A stretch of DNA of 64,000 nt, taken from contig CALEAW010000069.1 in the NCBI GenBank assembly GCA_937943605.1, forward strand, positions 1 through 64,000. Direction: 5' to 3'. The position numbers were made by a program, and so were the translations under genes. The notes below the pieces were generated by a model that was given only the letters and a program-made list of their open reading frames with translations, did not search any database and was not told where the DNA came from. This DNA comes from an uncultured Sutterella sp. (GTDB lineage: Bacteria; Pseudomonadota; Gammaproteobacteria; Burkholderiales; Burkholderiaceae_F). Shown here in pieces: positions 33,528-42,331 of the stretch (positions are counted from its first letter, which is position 1; the number at the start of each line of letters is the position of its first letter).

Positions 33528-34523
33528 TTATCGTTCATTGGCAGGCGGCCAGTTTTCGAGACGAGAACCAAGCGTAAGACCGTGAGCAGCGAGGACTTCC
33601 TTGATTTCATTCAAAGACTTACGGCCAAGATTGGGGGTCTTAAGCAACTCATTTTCGGTGCGTTGGATAAGATCGCCAATATAGTAAATGTTTTCTGCCT
33701 TAAGGCAGTTAGCAGAACGAACGGTAAGTTCAAGATCGTCAACCGGACGGAGAAGGATAGGATCGAGCGGCGGAGGCGTTTCTTCTTCCGGCTCCTCGTT
33801 ATCGTCGGTAGTAGTATCCTGATGGATAGAACCAAAGACAGCAAGCTGATCCTGAAGAATACGGACAGCTTCACGAAGTGCGTCTTCAGGACCAACAGCA
33901 CCATTGGTCTCAATCGTCATTTCCAACTTGTCAAGGTCGGTACGCTGAGCAACGCGAGCAGCTTGAACCTGATAGGCAACACGTTGAATCGGAGAGAAGG
34001 AAGCATCCATAATGATGCGACCGATACCACCCTTAGAGTAGTCATCGTGGAAAGCACGGACATCACCAGGCTGGTAGCCGCGACCCTTTTCAACCTTCAC
34101 CTGCATCTCAAGGCGACCACCAGAGAGATGAGCGATCACATGTTCTGGGTTAACCACAGTAACATCATGCGGAAGCTCAAAGTCGGCTGCAGTGACAACA
34201 CCTTCGCCATCCTTACGAAGGATAACAGTGACTTCGTCTCGACCTTCAAGCTTAAAGACAACGCCCTTGAGGTTTAACAAGATATCAACAACGTCTTCGA
34301 GAACACCGTCAATCTGGGAATACTCATGAACAACACCGGTGATCTGTGCTTCAGTAGGAGCAAAACCGATCATGGAGCTCAAGAGAATACGACGTAGAGC
34401 ATTACCAAGAGTGTGACCATAACCACGTTCGAACGGTTCGAGTGTGATTACAGCACGGTTGGGATTATTTTCAGAAACCTGAACTTCAACAGAAGTGGGC
34501 TTCAAAAGAGTGGTATTAGCCAT
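33528..34523 (-). CDS. rpoA: RNA polymerase alpha subunit
   Basis: Alpha subunit, 331 residues. N-terminal assembly domain (EPFERGYGHTLGNALRRILL near 27-46), an acidic flexible linker (DDNEEPEEETPPP), and the C-terminal domain (DDLELTVRSANCLKAENI..., LGRKSLNEI) that binds UP elements and activators. The A/T-rich rrn promoters of this window fit such recognition. Preceded by two hairpins (34648-34728). Confidence 0.98.
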   Translation of the reverse strand: MANTTLLKPTSVEVQVSENNPNRAVITLEPFERGYGHTLGNALRRILLSSMIGFAPTEAQITGVVHEYSQIDGVLEDVVDILLNLKGVVFKLEGRDEVTVILRKDGEGVVTAADFELPHDVTVVNPEHVIAHLSGGRLEMQVKVEKGRGYQPGDVRAFHDDYSKGGIGRIIMDASFSPIQRVAYQVQAARVAQRTDLDKLEMTIETNGAVGPEDALREAVRILQDQLAVFGSIHQDTTTDDNEEPEEETPPPLDPILLRPVDDLELTVRSANCLKAENIYYIGDLIQRTENELLKTPNLGRKSLNEIKEVLAAHGLTLGSRLENWPPANER

Positions 34524-34647
34524 AGTGATTACCTTTACATTCCTATAAGCTAGTTAGACTTACAGATGAATGGAGAAACAGATTTGTCGATCAACAAGAT
34601 GTAATGACAGGGTTCTGTAAGACCGTCTGACCATTTTAGATCAGATT

Positions 34648-34673
34648 AAAAAAGCTTACTTGAAAGCTTCTTT
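34648..34673 (-). terminator. hairpin with U-run upstream of rpoA
   Basis: Minus strand: AAAGAAGCTT (34673-34664) and AAGCTTTTTT (34657-34648), 10-bp stem with one G-U pair, 6-nt loop; the descending arm ends in the U run. Probably attenuates rpoA-rplQ expression. Confidence 0.65.
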
Positions 34674-34696
34674 AATCTATTCTAATTAAGTAGCGA

Positions 34697-34728
34697 GAAA
34701 ACGCGGCCACTTGCATGACCGCGTTCTC
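34697..34728 (-). terminator. hairpin after rpsD
   Basis: GAAAACGCGG (34697-34706) pairs with CCGCGTTCTC (34719-34728) with one wobble and can extend inward by three pairs. No U tract on the minus strand; likely a processing or pausing hairpin between rpsD and rpoA. Confidence 0.6.
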
Positions 34729-34801
34729 AGAGCTTTTCCTGCCTAGTGGATGCGGATCTGTTTGCGCACTACACAAACGATCCGCAACAACATTAGCGAT
34801 A

Positions 34802-35428
34802 TTAGCGGGAGTAGCGTTCGACGATGAGAGCTTCGTTGATTTCGTAAGCGACTTCATCGCGAGCCGGAACGTTCTTGAACGTGCCTTCGAACTTCTTGGC
34901 ATCAACGCTGACCCAGGCCGGGAAGCCGTTCTGCTGAGCCAAGTCGAGAGCTTCAGCAATACGAACCTGCTTCTGAGCCTTTTCACGCACGGAGATGACA
35001 TCGCCCGGCTTAACGTGATAGGAAGGAATATTCACCTTCTTGCCGTTGACGAGGATAGCGCCGTGGGAAACCACCTGGCGTGCTTCAGCGCGCGTAGAGC
35101 CAAAGCCCATGCGGTAAACCACATTGTCCAGACGGGATTCCAAAAGAGCGATGAGGTTTTCACCGGTATTACCAGTGATACGATCAGCTTCCGCAAAGTA
35201 ACGACGGAACTGACGTTCGAGCACACCGTAAATGCGCTTAACCTTCTGGGCTTCACGCATCTGAGTACCGTAGTCGGACGTGCGGGCTCCGGAAATCTTA
35301 CCGTGCTGGCCCGGCTTGGAACCGGCGTCCTTCACCTTGGACTCAAACGAACGACGGGCGCTCTTCAAATTAAGATCAATACCTTCGCGACGCGAAAGCT
35401 TGAGCTTAGGACCGAGATATCGTGCCAT
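34802..35428 (-). CDS. rpsD: 30S ribosomal protein S4
   Basis: S4, 208 residues, starting MARYLGPKLKLSRREG with the S4 RNA-binding domain in the second half (LESRLDNVVYRMGFGSTRAEARQ region). Primary 16S-binding protein and, in E. coli, autoregulator of the alpha operon. Preceded by two hairpins (35450-35496) that might be an S4 target. Confidence 0.98.
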   Translation of the reverse strand: MARYLGPKLKLSRREGIDLNLKSARRSFESKVKDAGSKPGQHGKISGARTSDYGTQMREAQKVKRIYGVLERQFRRYFAEADRITGNTGENLIALLESRLDNVVYRMGFGSTRAEARQVVSHGAILVNGKKVNIPSYHVKPGDVISVREKAQKQVRIAEALDLAQQNGFPAWVSVDAKKFEGTFKNVPARDEVAYEINEALIVERYSR

Positions 35429-35449
35429 TTAAAATGCCTCTCTTATCCT

Positions 35450-35496
35450 GTAGGTATCCCTACATTCAGTCCACGTGCCTCAGTATGCATGTGGAC
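35450..35496 (-). promoter_or_regulatory. paired hairpins in the rpsK-rpsD gap
   Basis: GTCCACGTGC/GCATGTGGAC (35469-35496, one wobble, 8-nt loop) and GTAGG/CCTAC (35450-35463) lie in tandem before rpsD. Candidate S4 autoregulatory structure; function not shown. Confidence 0.4.
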
Positions 35497-35522
35497 ACGG
35501 GATTCAACAGAAAAAATAAAAA

Positions 35523-35930
35523 TTAGACGCGACGACGCTTGGAAGGACGAACACCGTTATGCGGAATCGGCGTCACATCCTGAATAGACGTCACACGAAT
35601 GCCGAGCGCATTAAGAGCGCGAACAGAAGATTCGCGGCCAGGACCAGGGCCCCAAATGCGGACTTCGACATTCTTAAGACCATATTCAAGAGCCGTCTTA
35701 CCAGCGACGTCAGCAGCTACCTGAGCAGCAAACGGGGTGGACTTACGGGAACCCTTGAAACCCTGAGCACCGGAGGAAGACGCCGCAATGGCGTTACCCT
35801 GGCGGTCAGTGATCGTGATGATCGTGTTGTTAAAGGAGGCGTGCACGTGAGCGATACCTTCCGTCACAACCTTCTTGACCTTCTTACGAGCACGCTGCGA
35901 AGCAGCCTGCTTGGAATTATTGCCAGCCAT
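35523..35930 (-). CDS. rpsK: 30S ribosomal protein S11
   Basis: S11, 135 residues; lysine-rich N-terminus, the GIAHVHASFNNTIITITDRQGN strand region, and the C-terminal PHNGVRPSKRRRV. Platform protein of the 30S subunit. 12 bp after rpsM. Confidence 0.98.
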   Translation of the reverse strand: MAGNNSKQAASQRARKKVKKVVTEGIAHVHASFNNTIITITDRQGNAIAASSSGAQGFKGSRKSTPFAAQVAADVAGKTALEYGLKNVEVRIWGPGPGRESSVRALNALGIRVTSIQDVTPIPHNGVRPSKRRRV

Positions 35931-35942
35931 AGTTGTCCTTTA

Positions 35943-36308
35943 TTACTTCTTGAGCGTCACACCAGCCTTACGCGGGCCTTTACGGGTGCGAGCATTCGTA
36001 CGAGTGCGCTGACCGCGGCAGGGAAGACCCTTGCGGTGACGCATACCACGATAGGTGCCAAGGTCGATCAAACGCTTGATCGAAAGCTGAATTTCGCGAC
36101 GGAGGTCGCCTTCAACCGTAAACTGGCCGACCTGTTCGCGGATCTTTTCGAGATCGGCGTCGGTCAGATCCTTGACCTTCTTGGAAAATTCAATGCCACA
36201 GTTCGTCAGAATAACGCGAGCACGGGAACGGCCGATGCCATAAATGGCAGTGAGACCGATTTCGGCATGCTGCTGCGGCGGAATATTAATACCGGCGATA
36301 CGAGCCAT
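35943..36308 (-). CDS. rpsM: 30S ribosomal protein S13
   Basis: S13, 121 residues, with MARIAGINIP start, helix-two-turn-helix region GIGRSRA and the basic C-terminal tail GQRTRTNARTRKGPRK that contacts P-site tRNA. 11 bp after rpmJ. Confidence 0.98.
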   Translation of the reverse strand: MARIAGINIPPQQHAEIGLTAIYGIGRSRARVILTNCGIEFSKKVKDLTDADLEKIREQVGQFTVEGDLRREIQLSIKRLIDLGTYRGMRHRKGLPCRGQRTRTNARTRKGPRKAGVTLKK

Positions 36309-36319
36309 TTTTTACCTCT

Positions 36320-36433
36320 TTAGCCTTGACGCTGCTTGTGACGCGGGTCAGCACAGATCACACGCACCACGCCTTTGCGCTTAATGATCTTGCACTTGCG
36401 GCACATCTTTTTGACCGAAGCGTTAACCTTCAT
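36320..36433 (-). CDS. rpmJ: 50S ribosomal protein L36
   Basis: L36, 37 residues: MKVNASVKKMCRKCKIIKRK then a C-terminal VICADPRHKQRQG. The zinc-ribbon ligands Cys11, Cys14, Cys27 and His32 are all present (C+ type). ATG 36433 with GGAG upstream. In Burkholderiales infA normally sits between secY and rpmJ; here there is only a promoter. Confidence 0.96.
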   Translation of the reverse strand: MKVNASVKKMCRKCKIIKRKGVVRVICADPRHKQRQG

Positions 36434-36494
36434 TCTCATCTCCACGTGCATAAGCACGGATAACAATGCCCACATGGCAGGAAAGCGCAGAAGG

Positions 36495-36525
36495 ATACTA
36501 CAGCTTTCTGTTAATTGCAAGTCAA
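36495..36525 (-). promoter_or_regulatory. promoter upstream of rpmJ
   Basis: Minus strand: TTGACT at 36520-36525 with TGTAGT (17-bp spacer) or TAGTAT (19-bp spacer) at 36495-36502. Would start an rpmJ-rpsM-rpsK-rpsD transcript. A small hairpin CGTGC/GCACG lies before the ribosome-binding site. Confidence 0.6.
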
Positions 36526-36687
36526 AACAGAGCGTAGTGCACTCTTTTTTGTTTTAACCTGAATAATTTAATGAAAATCGGGGGCGCAAGCCATTTCTGA
36601 CCGCGCCCTCGAGATCATTCCATGCTGTTTCAGTGGTTAAGACTAAAACAAGGCATCGATTGATTGTAGCCAATCTAAACGCGTTTG

Positions 36688-38019
36688 TTAGCGCTTCGAT
36701 TGACCTAAACCACGGAAGTTTGTCTTCCGCAGCAAACTTTCATACTGGTGAGTCATCATGTAGGCCTGAACCTGACTCATGAAGTCCATCGTCACGACCA
36801 CAACAATCAACAGTGAAGTACCACCGAAGTAGAAGGGAACGTTAAAGCGAAGATTCAAGAATTCAGGTACGAGACACACAAAGACCAAGTACACAGCACC
36901 GCCAAGAGTCAAGCGCAAAAGCACTCGATCGATATAGCGAGCTGTTTGATCCCCCGGACGAATGCCCGGAATGAACGCACCACTCTTTTTAAGATTCTCT
37001 GCCGTTTCTTTCGGGTTGAAAACAAGCGCCGTGTAGAAATAAGCAAAGAATACGATCAGCACTGCATACAAAAGGGTATACAGCGGCTGACCTGGCGAAA
37101 GTGCCGAGGCAAGGTCACGAATCCAGCGAGTCGAGTCACCAGTCGTAAACCAGCCAGCTAAGGTCGCCGGGAACAAGATCAATGATGAAGCGAAAATCGG
37201 AGGAATAACGCCCGACATATTCATCTTGAGAGGCAGGTAAGAGCTCTGACCTCCGTAGATCTTATTACCGATTTGACGCTTAGCATAGTTAACAGTAATA
37301 CGACGTTGACCGCGTTCAACAAAGACCACAAAAGCGGTCACTGCCAAAACAATTGCGATCACAAAGATTGCTGCAAGGGGACTGATAGCACCCGTGGAAA
37401 CCAACTGGAATAACCCAGAAGTACCGCTCGGGAGTCCGGCCACGATACCAGCAAAAATAATAATCGAAATACCGTTACCTAAACCACGCTCAGTGATTTG
37501 TTCACCGAGCCACATCAGGAACATCGTACCCGTCAGCAAGGAAACCGTAGTTGTGATACGGAACATAAAGCCCGGATCAAGCACAAGGCCTGCCTGCGTT
37601 TCGAGTGCGACAGCGATACCGAACCCCTGGAAGAGACCCAACAACAACGTGCCATAGCGCGTGTACTGAGTGATCTTGCGGCGGCCGGACTCGCCTTCCT
37701 TACGCAATGCTTCGAGCGACGGTAACACATAGGACAACATCTGCATAATAATCGATGCAGAGATGTACGGCATGATACCGAGCGCGAACACCGAGAAGCG
37801 CGATAATGCGCCACCGGAGAACATGTTGAACAGCCCGAGAATGCCGCCCTGCTGCTCATCAAAGAGCTGCTTGAGCATATCGGGATCGATACCTGGCACC
37901 GGCACATGTGCACCGATGCGGTAAACAACGAGCGCGAGCGCTAAGAAGATCAGGCGACCCTTAAGGTCGCCGTACTTACTGAGGCCCGACTGTTGCTTAG
38001 AGCTGGGGCTGGTCGCCAC
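36688..38019 (-). CDS. secY: protein translocase subunit SecY
   Basis: SecY, 443 residues with ten membrane segments, the channel of the Sec translocon. Typical segments are RIGAHVPVPGIDP near residue 36, the plug region GLFNMFSGGAL, and the conserved cytoplasmic loop GQRRITVNYAKRQ. Last gene of the spc operon; an imperfect GC-rich hairpin follows (GGGCGC/GCGCCC around 36590-36608). Confidence 0.98.
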   Translation of the reverse strand: MATSPSSKQQSGLSKYGDLKGRLIFLALALVVYRIGAHVPVPGIDPDMLKQLFDEQQGGILGLFNMFSGGALSRFSVFALGIMPYISASIIMQMLSYVLPSLEALRKEGESGRRKITQYTRYGTLLLGLFQGFGIAVALETQAGLVLDPGFMFRITTTVSLLTGTMFLMWLGEQITERGLGNGISIIIFAGIVAGLPSGTSGLFQLVSTGAISPLAAIFVIAIVLAVTAFVVFVERGQRRITVNYAKRQIGNKIYGGQSSYLPLKMNMSGVIPPIFASSLILFPATLAGWFTTGDSTRWIRDLASALSPGQPLYTLLYAVLIVFFAYFYTALVFNPKETAENLKKSGAFIPGIRPGDQTARYIDRVLLRLTLGGAVYLVFVCLVPEFLNLRFNVPFYFGGTSLLIVVVVTMDFMSQVQAYMMTHQYESLLRKTNFRGLGQSKR

Positions 38020-38045
38020 GTCGGTGTCCTCTTTGGTTAGCTGTC

Positions 38046-38486
38046 TTATTCGTTGTCAACAATGGAGCCACCAGCAGCTTCAATAGCAGCACGGGCACCC
38101 TTGGTGACGCCAAGACCACGCACGGTGACCTTACGGGTGATAGCACCAGAGAGAATCACACGAGCGTTCTGAGCGAGAGCAGAAACGACACCGGCAGCCT
38201 TAAGGACGGCCAAGTCAATTTCTTCAACGCCCAAACGTTCCAAGTCGGACAGACGCACCACCTCGCAGAACTTGCGGGTGAGCGAGGTAAAGCCACGCTT
38301 CGGAAGGCGACGATACATCGGCATCTGACCGCCTTCAAAACCGACCTTGTGGAAGCCGCCAGCACGCGACTTCTGACCCTTATGACCGCGGCCGGCAGTT
38401 TTGCCCCAACCGCTGCCAACACCGCGACCAACGCGGTGACGGGCGTGCTTCGAGCCCTCAGCGGGCTTGATCGTATTCAAACGCAT
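38046..38486 (-). CDS. rplO: 50S ribosomal protein L15
   Basis: L15, 146 residues. ATG 38486 gives MRLNTIKPAEGSKHARHRVGRG; the longer frame to 38528 overlaps rpmD and was rejected. Glycine/basic N-terminal extension (GKTAGRGHKGQKSRAGG) is typical. Precedes secY as in most bacteria. Confidence 0.97.
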   Translation of the reverse strand: MRLNTIKPAEGSKHARHRVGRGVGSGWGKTAGRGHKGQKSRAGGFHKVGFEGGQMPMYRRLPKRGFTSLTRKFCEVVRLSDLERLGVEEIDLAVLKAAGVVSALAQNARVILSGAITRKVTVRGLGVTKGARAAIEAAGGSIVDNE

Positions 38487-38502
38487 TTCGTTATCCTTTC
38501 GA

Positions 38503-38685
38503 TCATTCGGCGCGCACGAGGTACGCAACCTTGTTGATCATGCCACGGACAGCGGGCGTGTCTTCGAGAACGCGAGACTGGTTGATCTTCTTCAGACCAA
38601 GGCCAGCGAGCGTAGCGCGATGATCAGCCTTCGTACCGATGGGGCTCTTTACAAGAGTAACCTTAACGGTCTTCTTTTCGGACAT
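38503..38685 (-). CDS. rpmD: 50S ribosomal protein L30
   Basis: L30, 60 residues (MSEKKTVKVTLVKSPIGTK...), standard length, containing GLKKINQSRVLEDTPAVRGMI split over the central helix. Between rpsE and rplO with ~16-bp gaps. Confidence 0.96.
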   Translation of the reverse strand: MSEKKTVKVTLVKSPIGTKADHRATLAGLGLKKINQSRVLEDTPAVRGMINKVAYLVRAE

Positions 38686-38700
38686 GTTTTGGTCTCCTGA

Positions 38701-39222
38701 TTAGCCGAGCAGCTCTTCAACCGTCTTGCCACGCTTAGCAGCAATTTCGGCAGGGCTACGCAGATTGTTGAGAGCCTGGATGGTAGCACGAACCAAGTTG
38801 TACGGGTTCGTGGAGCCGTAGGCCTTAGCAACAACGTTGCGAATACCAACAGCTTCGAAAACAGCACGCATCGGACCACCGGCGATCACACCAGTACCTT
38901 CCGGAGCCGGCATCATGATCACGCGAGAAGCGCCATGACGGCCTTCAACAGCATGATGGATCGTACCGTTCTTAAGCGGGAAGCGCTTCATGTCGTGACG
39001 AGCACGTTCCATAGCCTTGCTAACGGACTGCGGCACTTCGCGGGACTTACCCGTACCCATACCAACACGGCCGTCGCCATCACCAACAACGGTGAGAGCA
39101 GCAAAAGCAAGAATGCGACCACCCTTAACAACCTTCGTCACGCGGTTAACCGCGATCATCTTTTCACGCAGACCGTCGCCCTGTTCGTCGACCATCTGGT
39201 TTTTAGCTTGAACCTTAGCCAT
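38701..39222 (-). CDS. rpsE: 30S ribosomal protein S5
   Basis: S5, 173 residues: double-stranded RNA-binding domain (EKMIAVNRVTKVVKGGR) followed by the S5 C-terminal domain. Involved in decoding fidelity; no spectinomycin-type deletion is evident in the VVKGGR loop. Confidence 0.98.
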   Translation of the reverse strand: MAKVQAKNQMVDEQGDGLREKMIAVNRVTKVVKGGRILAFAALTVVGDGDGRVGMGTGKSREVPQSVSKAMERARHDMKRFPLKNGTIHHAVEGRHGASRVIMMPAPEGTGVIAGGPMRAVFEAVGIRNVVAKAYGSTNPYNLVRATIQALNNLRSPAEIAAKRGKTVEELLG

Positions 39223-39233
39223 TTCGCCCTGCC

Positions 39234-39602
39234 TTAGAACTTGAGACCGGCTTCGCGCGCAGCTTCAGCGAGCGCGGCGACACGGCCATGGTAACGGTAG
39301 CCGGAACGGTCGAAGGCGCAGGTTTCAATACCGGCAGCCTTGGCCTTTTCGGCAAGACGCGTGCCAACGAGCTTGGCAGCGGCAACGTTGCCACCGCGGC
39401 CAGAAACGTTCGCGAGCTGAGCACGCACTTCGGGTTCGACCGTAGAGGCCGAAACCAGCGTACGGCCATTGTCGGCCGAAATGATGCTGGCGTAGATGTG
39501 CAGATTGGTGCGATGAACCGTAAGGCGATCGACCTTCTGCAACAGAATGCGAGCGCGCGTGGCACGCGCACGACGCAAGCGGCTTTGTTTCTTGTTGATC
39601 AT
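39234..39602 (-). CDS. rplR: 50S ribosomal protein L18
   Basis: L18, 122 residues, 5S rRNA-binding protein. N-terminal basic tail RLRRARATRARI and C-terminal FDRSGYRYHGRVAALAEAAREAG (conserved G-Y-x-Y-H-G-R). 15 bp after rplF. Confidence 0.98.
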   Translation of the reverse strand: MINKKQSRLRRARATRARILLQKVDRLTVHRTNLHIYASIISADNGRTLVSASTVEPEVRAQLANVSGRGGNVAAAKLVGTRLAEKAKAAGIETCAFDRSGYRYHGRVAALAEAAREAGLKF

Positions 39603-39617
39603 TTTGTATCGCCCCGA

Positions 39618-40151
39618 TTACTTCTTCTTGGTTTCCTTGATCACAACGACTTCGTCAGCATAACGGACACCCTTGCCCTTATAGGGTTCAGGAGCACGAT
39701 ACGAACGAATGACGGCAGCGGTCTGACCGACCTTCTGCTTGTCAGCGCCCTTGATCAGAATTTCAGTCTGGCTCGGCGTTTCGCACTTCACGCCAGCCGG
39801 CATTTGGTGCACGACCGGGTGGGAGAAGCCGAGAGAAAGGTTGAGCTTGTCACCCTGAGCCTGGGCACGATAACCCACGCCGATGAGCTGGAGCTTCTTT
39901 TGGAAGCCAACAGAACAACCCTTAACCATGTCAGCAACGAGAGCACGCATCGTACCAACGTTAGCATTGGCAGTACGGGATTCTTCGGTCTGCTTGAAGT
40001 GCAAAGCACCATCTTCTTCCGTGATGGACACAAGAGGAAGAATATGCATAGAAACTTCACCCTGCGGACCCTTAACCGTGATGTTCTCAGCGGTCATCGT
40101 GTAGGTGACACCCTGAACGATCTGAACCGGAATCTTAGCAATTCGACTCAT
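39618..40151 (-). CDS. rplF: 50S ribosomal protein L6
   Basis: L6, 177 residues from ATG 40151 (MSRIAKIPVQI) with a GAGGAG site; the frame to 40181 overlaps the rpsH end and was rejected. Two L6 repeats and the C-terminal PEPYKGKGVRYADE signature. Confidence 0.97.
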   Translation of the reverse strand: MSRIAKIPVQIVQGVTYTMTAENITVKGPQGEVSMHILPLVSITEEDGALHFKQTEESRTANANVGTMRALVADMVKGCSVGFQKKLQLIGVGYRAQAQGDKLNLSLGFSHPVVHQMPAGVKCETPSQTEILIKGADKQKVGQTAAVIRSYRAPEPYKGKGVRYADEVVVIKETKKK

Positions 40152-40165
40152 TTCACACTCCTCGG

Positions 40166-40561
40166 TTAGGCGACGTAGCAAAGAACTTCACCGCCGATGC
40201 CTGCAGCGCGAGCAGCGCGGTCAGTCATCACACCCTTCGGCGTGGAAACGATAGCAATACCGAGACCATTCATCACCTGAGGGATAGAACCGTGGTTCTT
40301 ATAAATACGAAGGCCCGGGCGAGAAACGCGTTCGAGGCGTTCAATCACGGGACGGCCAGCATAATACTTAAGACCGACGTGAAGTTCGGGCTTACCATCA
40401 TTGGCCACGACGGTATAACCGTCGATGTAACCTTCATCCTTAAGGACCTTGGCGATAGCGACCTTCAACTTGGAGGACGGCATCACAACTTCGGCCTTTT
40501 CGACGATCTGACCATTGCGGATGCGGGTCAGCATGTCGGCGATCGGATCACTCATACTCAT
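40166..40561 (-). CDS. rpsH: 30S ribosomal protein S8
   Basis: S8, 131 residues, starting MSMSDPIADMLTRIRNGQ and ending in the conserved GGEVLCYVA. In E. coli S8 represses the spc operon by binding the rplX-rplE region. Confidence 0.98.
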   Translation of the reverse strand: MSMSDPIADMLTRIRNGQIVEKAEVVMPSSKLKVAIAKVLKDEGYIDGYTVVANDGKPELHVGLKYYAGRPVIERLERVSRPGLRIYKNHGSIPQVMNGLGIAIVSTPKGVMTDRAARAAGIGGEVLCYVA

Positions 40562-40578
40562 TGTCGTAATCTCCTCGC

Positions 40579-40884
40579 TTACCAGCTAGCCTTGACAAGG
40601 CCAGGAATGTCACCGCGCATGGCGGCATCACGAATCATGCCACGGCACAGACCGAACTTACGGAACGTGCCACGGGGACGACCGGTCAAAGCACAACGAT
40701 TGCGTTGGCGGACCGGGCTCGCGTCGCGCGGGAGAGCCTGCAACTTAGCGCGGGCTTCCAAGCGTTCTTCCATCGAGCAGGTAGCGTCGTTAATAATTGC
40801 CTTGAGGGCGGCGCGCTTGGCCGCGTACTTCGCAACCGTAGCAGCACGCTTGGCTTCACGGTTAATCAGAGCAAGTTTTGCCAT
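40579..40884 (-). CDS. rpsN: 30S ribosomal protein S14
   Basis: S14, 101 residues, the long form without the zinc CxxC motifs, with the C-terminal signature RCALTGRPRGTFRKFGLCR (19 residues). Confidence 0.98.
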   Translation of the reverse strand: MAKLALINREAKRAATVAKYAAKRAALKAIINDATCSMEERLEARAKLQALPRDASPVRQRNRCALTGRPRGTFRKFGLCRGMIRDAAMRGDIPGLVKASW

Positions 40885-40896
40885 TTTGCGTCAACC

Positions 40897-41436
40897 TCAG
40901 TTGCGGAACGGGAAGTTAAAACCAGCGAGAAGCGCCTTAGCTTCTTCGTCGGACTTCGCCGTCGTGGTAATAGAAATATTCATCCCACGGAGATGGTCGA
41001 TCTTGTCGTACTCAATTTCCGGGAAAATGATCTGTTCTTTCAAGCCGATGTTGTAGTTACCACGGCCATCGAAAGCACGACCAGAGACACCACGGAAGTC
41101 GCGAACACGGGGGAAAGCCACCGTGACGAGACGATCCAGGAAGTCATACATACGTTCACCACGGAGCGTCACCATGCAACCGATCGGCATGTTTTCGCGA
41201 ATCTTAAAGTTCGCGATAGCCTTGCGGGTACGAGTAACCACAGGCTTCTGACCAGCGATCTTCGTCATGTCGCCAACTGCGGCGTCAATGAGCTTCTTAT
41301 CGTTAACGGCTTCGCCGACACCCATGTTCAACGTGATCTTCGTGATACGCGGAACCTGCATCGTGGTCTTGTAACCGAACTTCTTCATGAGTTCGGGGAC
41401 AATGGTGTCGTGATACATAGAACTAAAACGAGACAT
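40897..41436 (-). CDS. rplE: 50S ribosomal protein L5
   Basis: L5, 179 residues from ATG 41436 (MSRFSSMYHD) with a GAGGG site; the frame to 41448 begins inside the rplX end. 5S rRNA-binding; IPRITKITLNMGVGEA-type segment and VARDFRGVSGRAFDGRGNY-type loop present. Confidence 0.97.
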   Translation of the reverse strand: MSRFSSMYHDTIVPELMKKFGYKTTMQVPRITKITLNMGVGEAVNDKKLIDAAVGDMTKIAGQKPVVTRTRKAIANFKIRENMPIGCMVTLRGERMYDFLDRLVTVAFPRVRDFRGVSGRAFDGRGNYNIGLKEQIIFPEIEYDKIDHLRGMNISITTTAKSDEEAKALLAGFNFPFRN

Positions 41437-41447
41437 TGTCACCCTCA

Positions 41448-41768
41448 TTAGGCCTTGGCGCCGACAACGGCACCGTTGGACTTGAACACACGAACCTTCT
41501 TACCATCGACTTCTTTGAAGCCGACGCGGTCGCCCTTGCCCGTTTCCGGGTTAACAAGCATAACGTTGGACTGGTCAATCGGCATAGCCTTCTGGACAAC
41601 ACCACCAGCAACACCCAGCTGCGGATTGGGACGAACGTGCTTCTTAACGACGTTAATGCCTTCGACGATCACATGGCGGTCATCGACGCGGGAGAGGACG
41701 GTGCCCTTCGTGCCCTTGTCACGGCCAGCAATGACGATGACTTCGTCACCCTTACGGATACGCTGCAT
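41448..41768 (-). CDS. rplX: 50S ribosomal protein L24
   Basis: L24, 106 residues: KOW motif at the N-terminus (RKGDEVIVIAGRDKGTKGTV) and VEGINVVKKHVRPN. Assembly initiator of the 50S subunit. Confidence 0.98.
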   Translation of the reverse strand: MQRIRKGDEVIVIAGRDKGTKGTVLSRVDDRHVIVEGINVVKKHVRPNPQLGVAGGVVQKAMPIDQSNVMLVNPETGKGDRVGFKEVDGKKVRVFKSNGAVVGAKA

Positions 41769-41781
41769 CGCTTCTCCTTAA

Positions 41782-42150
41782 TTAAATAACTTCAGGAGCG
41801 AGCGACACGATCTTCATGAACTGCTCGGTACGCAATTCGCGCGTAACCGGCCCGAAGATGCGGGTGCCAATCGGCTCCAGCTTGCTGTTGAGAAGAACGG
41901 CGGCATTACCATCAAAATTGATGGAGGAGCCATCCGGGCGGCGAACACCGTGAGCGGTACGAACAACGACCGCGTTATAGACTTCGCCCTTCTTTACGCG
42001 ACCACGCGGGGCCGCTTCTTTGACAGTCACCTTGATGACGTCACCGATGTTGGCATAACGGCGCTTAGAGCCGCCCAACACCTTGATACACATCACTGAA
42101 CGGGCGCCGGTGTTATCGGCGACGTCCAGTCGGCTTTGCATCTGAATCAT
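41782..42150 (-). CDS. rplN: 50S ribosomal protein L14
   Basis: L14, 122 residues, MIQMQSRLDVADNTGARSVM start and RIFGPVTRELR signature. First gene of the spc group here, separated from rpsQ by 244 bp that hold a strong promoter and leader hairpin. Confidence 0.98.
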   Translation of the reverse strand: MIQMQSRLDVADNTGARSVMCIKVLGGSKRRYANIGDVIKVTVKEAAPRGRVKKGEVYNAVVVRTAHGVRRPDGSSINFDGNAAVLLNSKLEPIGTRIFGPVTRELRTEQFMKIVSLAPEVI

Positions 42151-42285
42151 GGTTTAGAAAATCCCAACTTATTCCACATTAGCGGATAGTATTGGTCCCG
42201 TTTCGGGAGGAAGGCTAAGATGTGGCCGTCTCGGAAGCCTTACGAAATGCAAGGGGAGGCGGACAAATCATAACCCGAGAAAAGT

Positions 42286-42323
42286 AATCGCCCGGCACAC
42301 CGCTAGGGGTATCCCGGGCGATT
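42286..42323 (-). promoter_or_regulatory. hairpin at the 5' end of the rplN transcript
   Basis: AATCGCCCGG (42286-42295) and CCGGGCGATT (42314-42323) form a perfect 10-bp stem with an 18-nt loop, followed by ACTTTTC on the minus strand. Its first arm begins about 2 nt from the predicted start of the promoter at 42332-42360. It may stabilise or attenuate the transcript, or terminate read-through from rpsQ. Confidence 0.65.
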
Positions 42324-42331
42324 GGCTTGCA

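Noticed and set aside
33582..34277. Long plus-strand frames opposite rpoA, and similar ones opposite tuf, fusA, rpsD, rplB and rplR
   Set aside because: They are antisense shadows caused by codon bias in highly expressed genes; the minus-strand products are certain and the antisense products resemble nothing.
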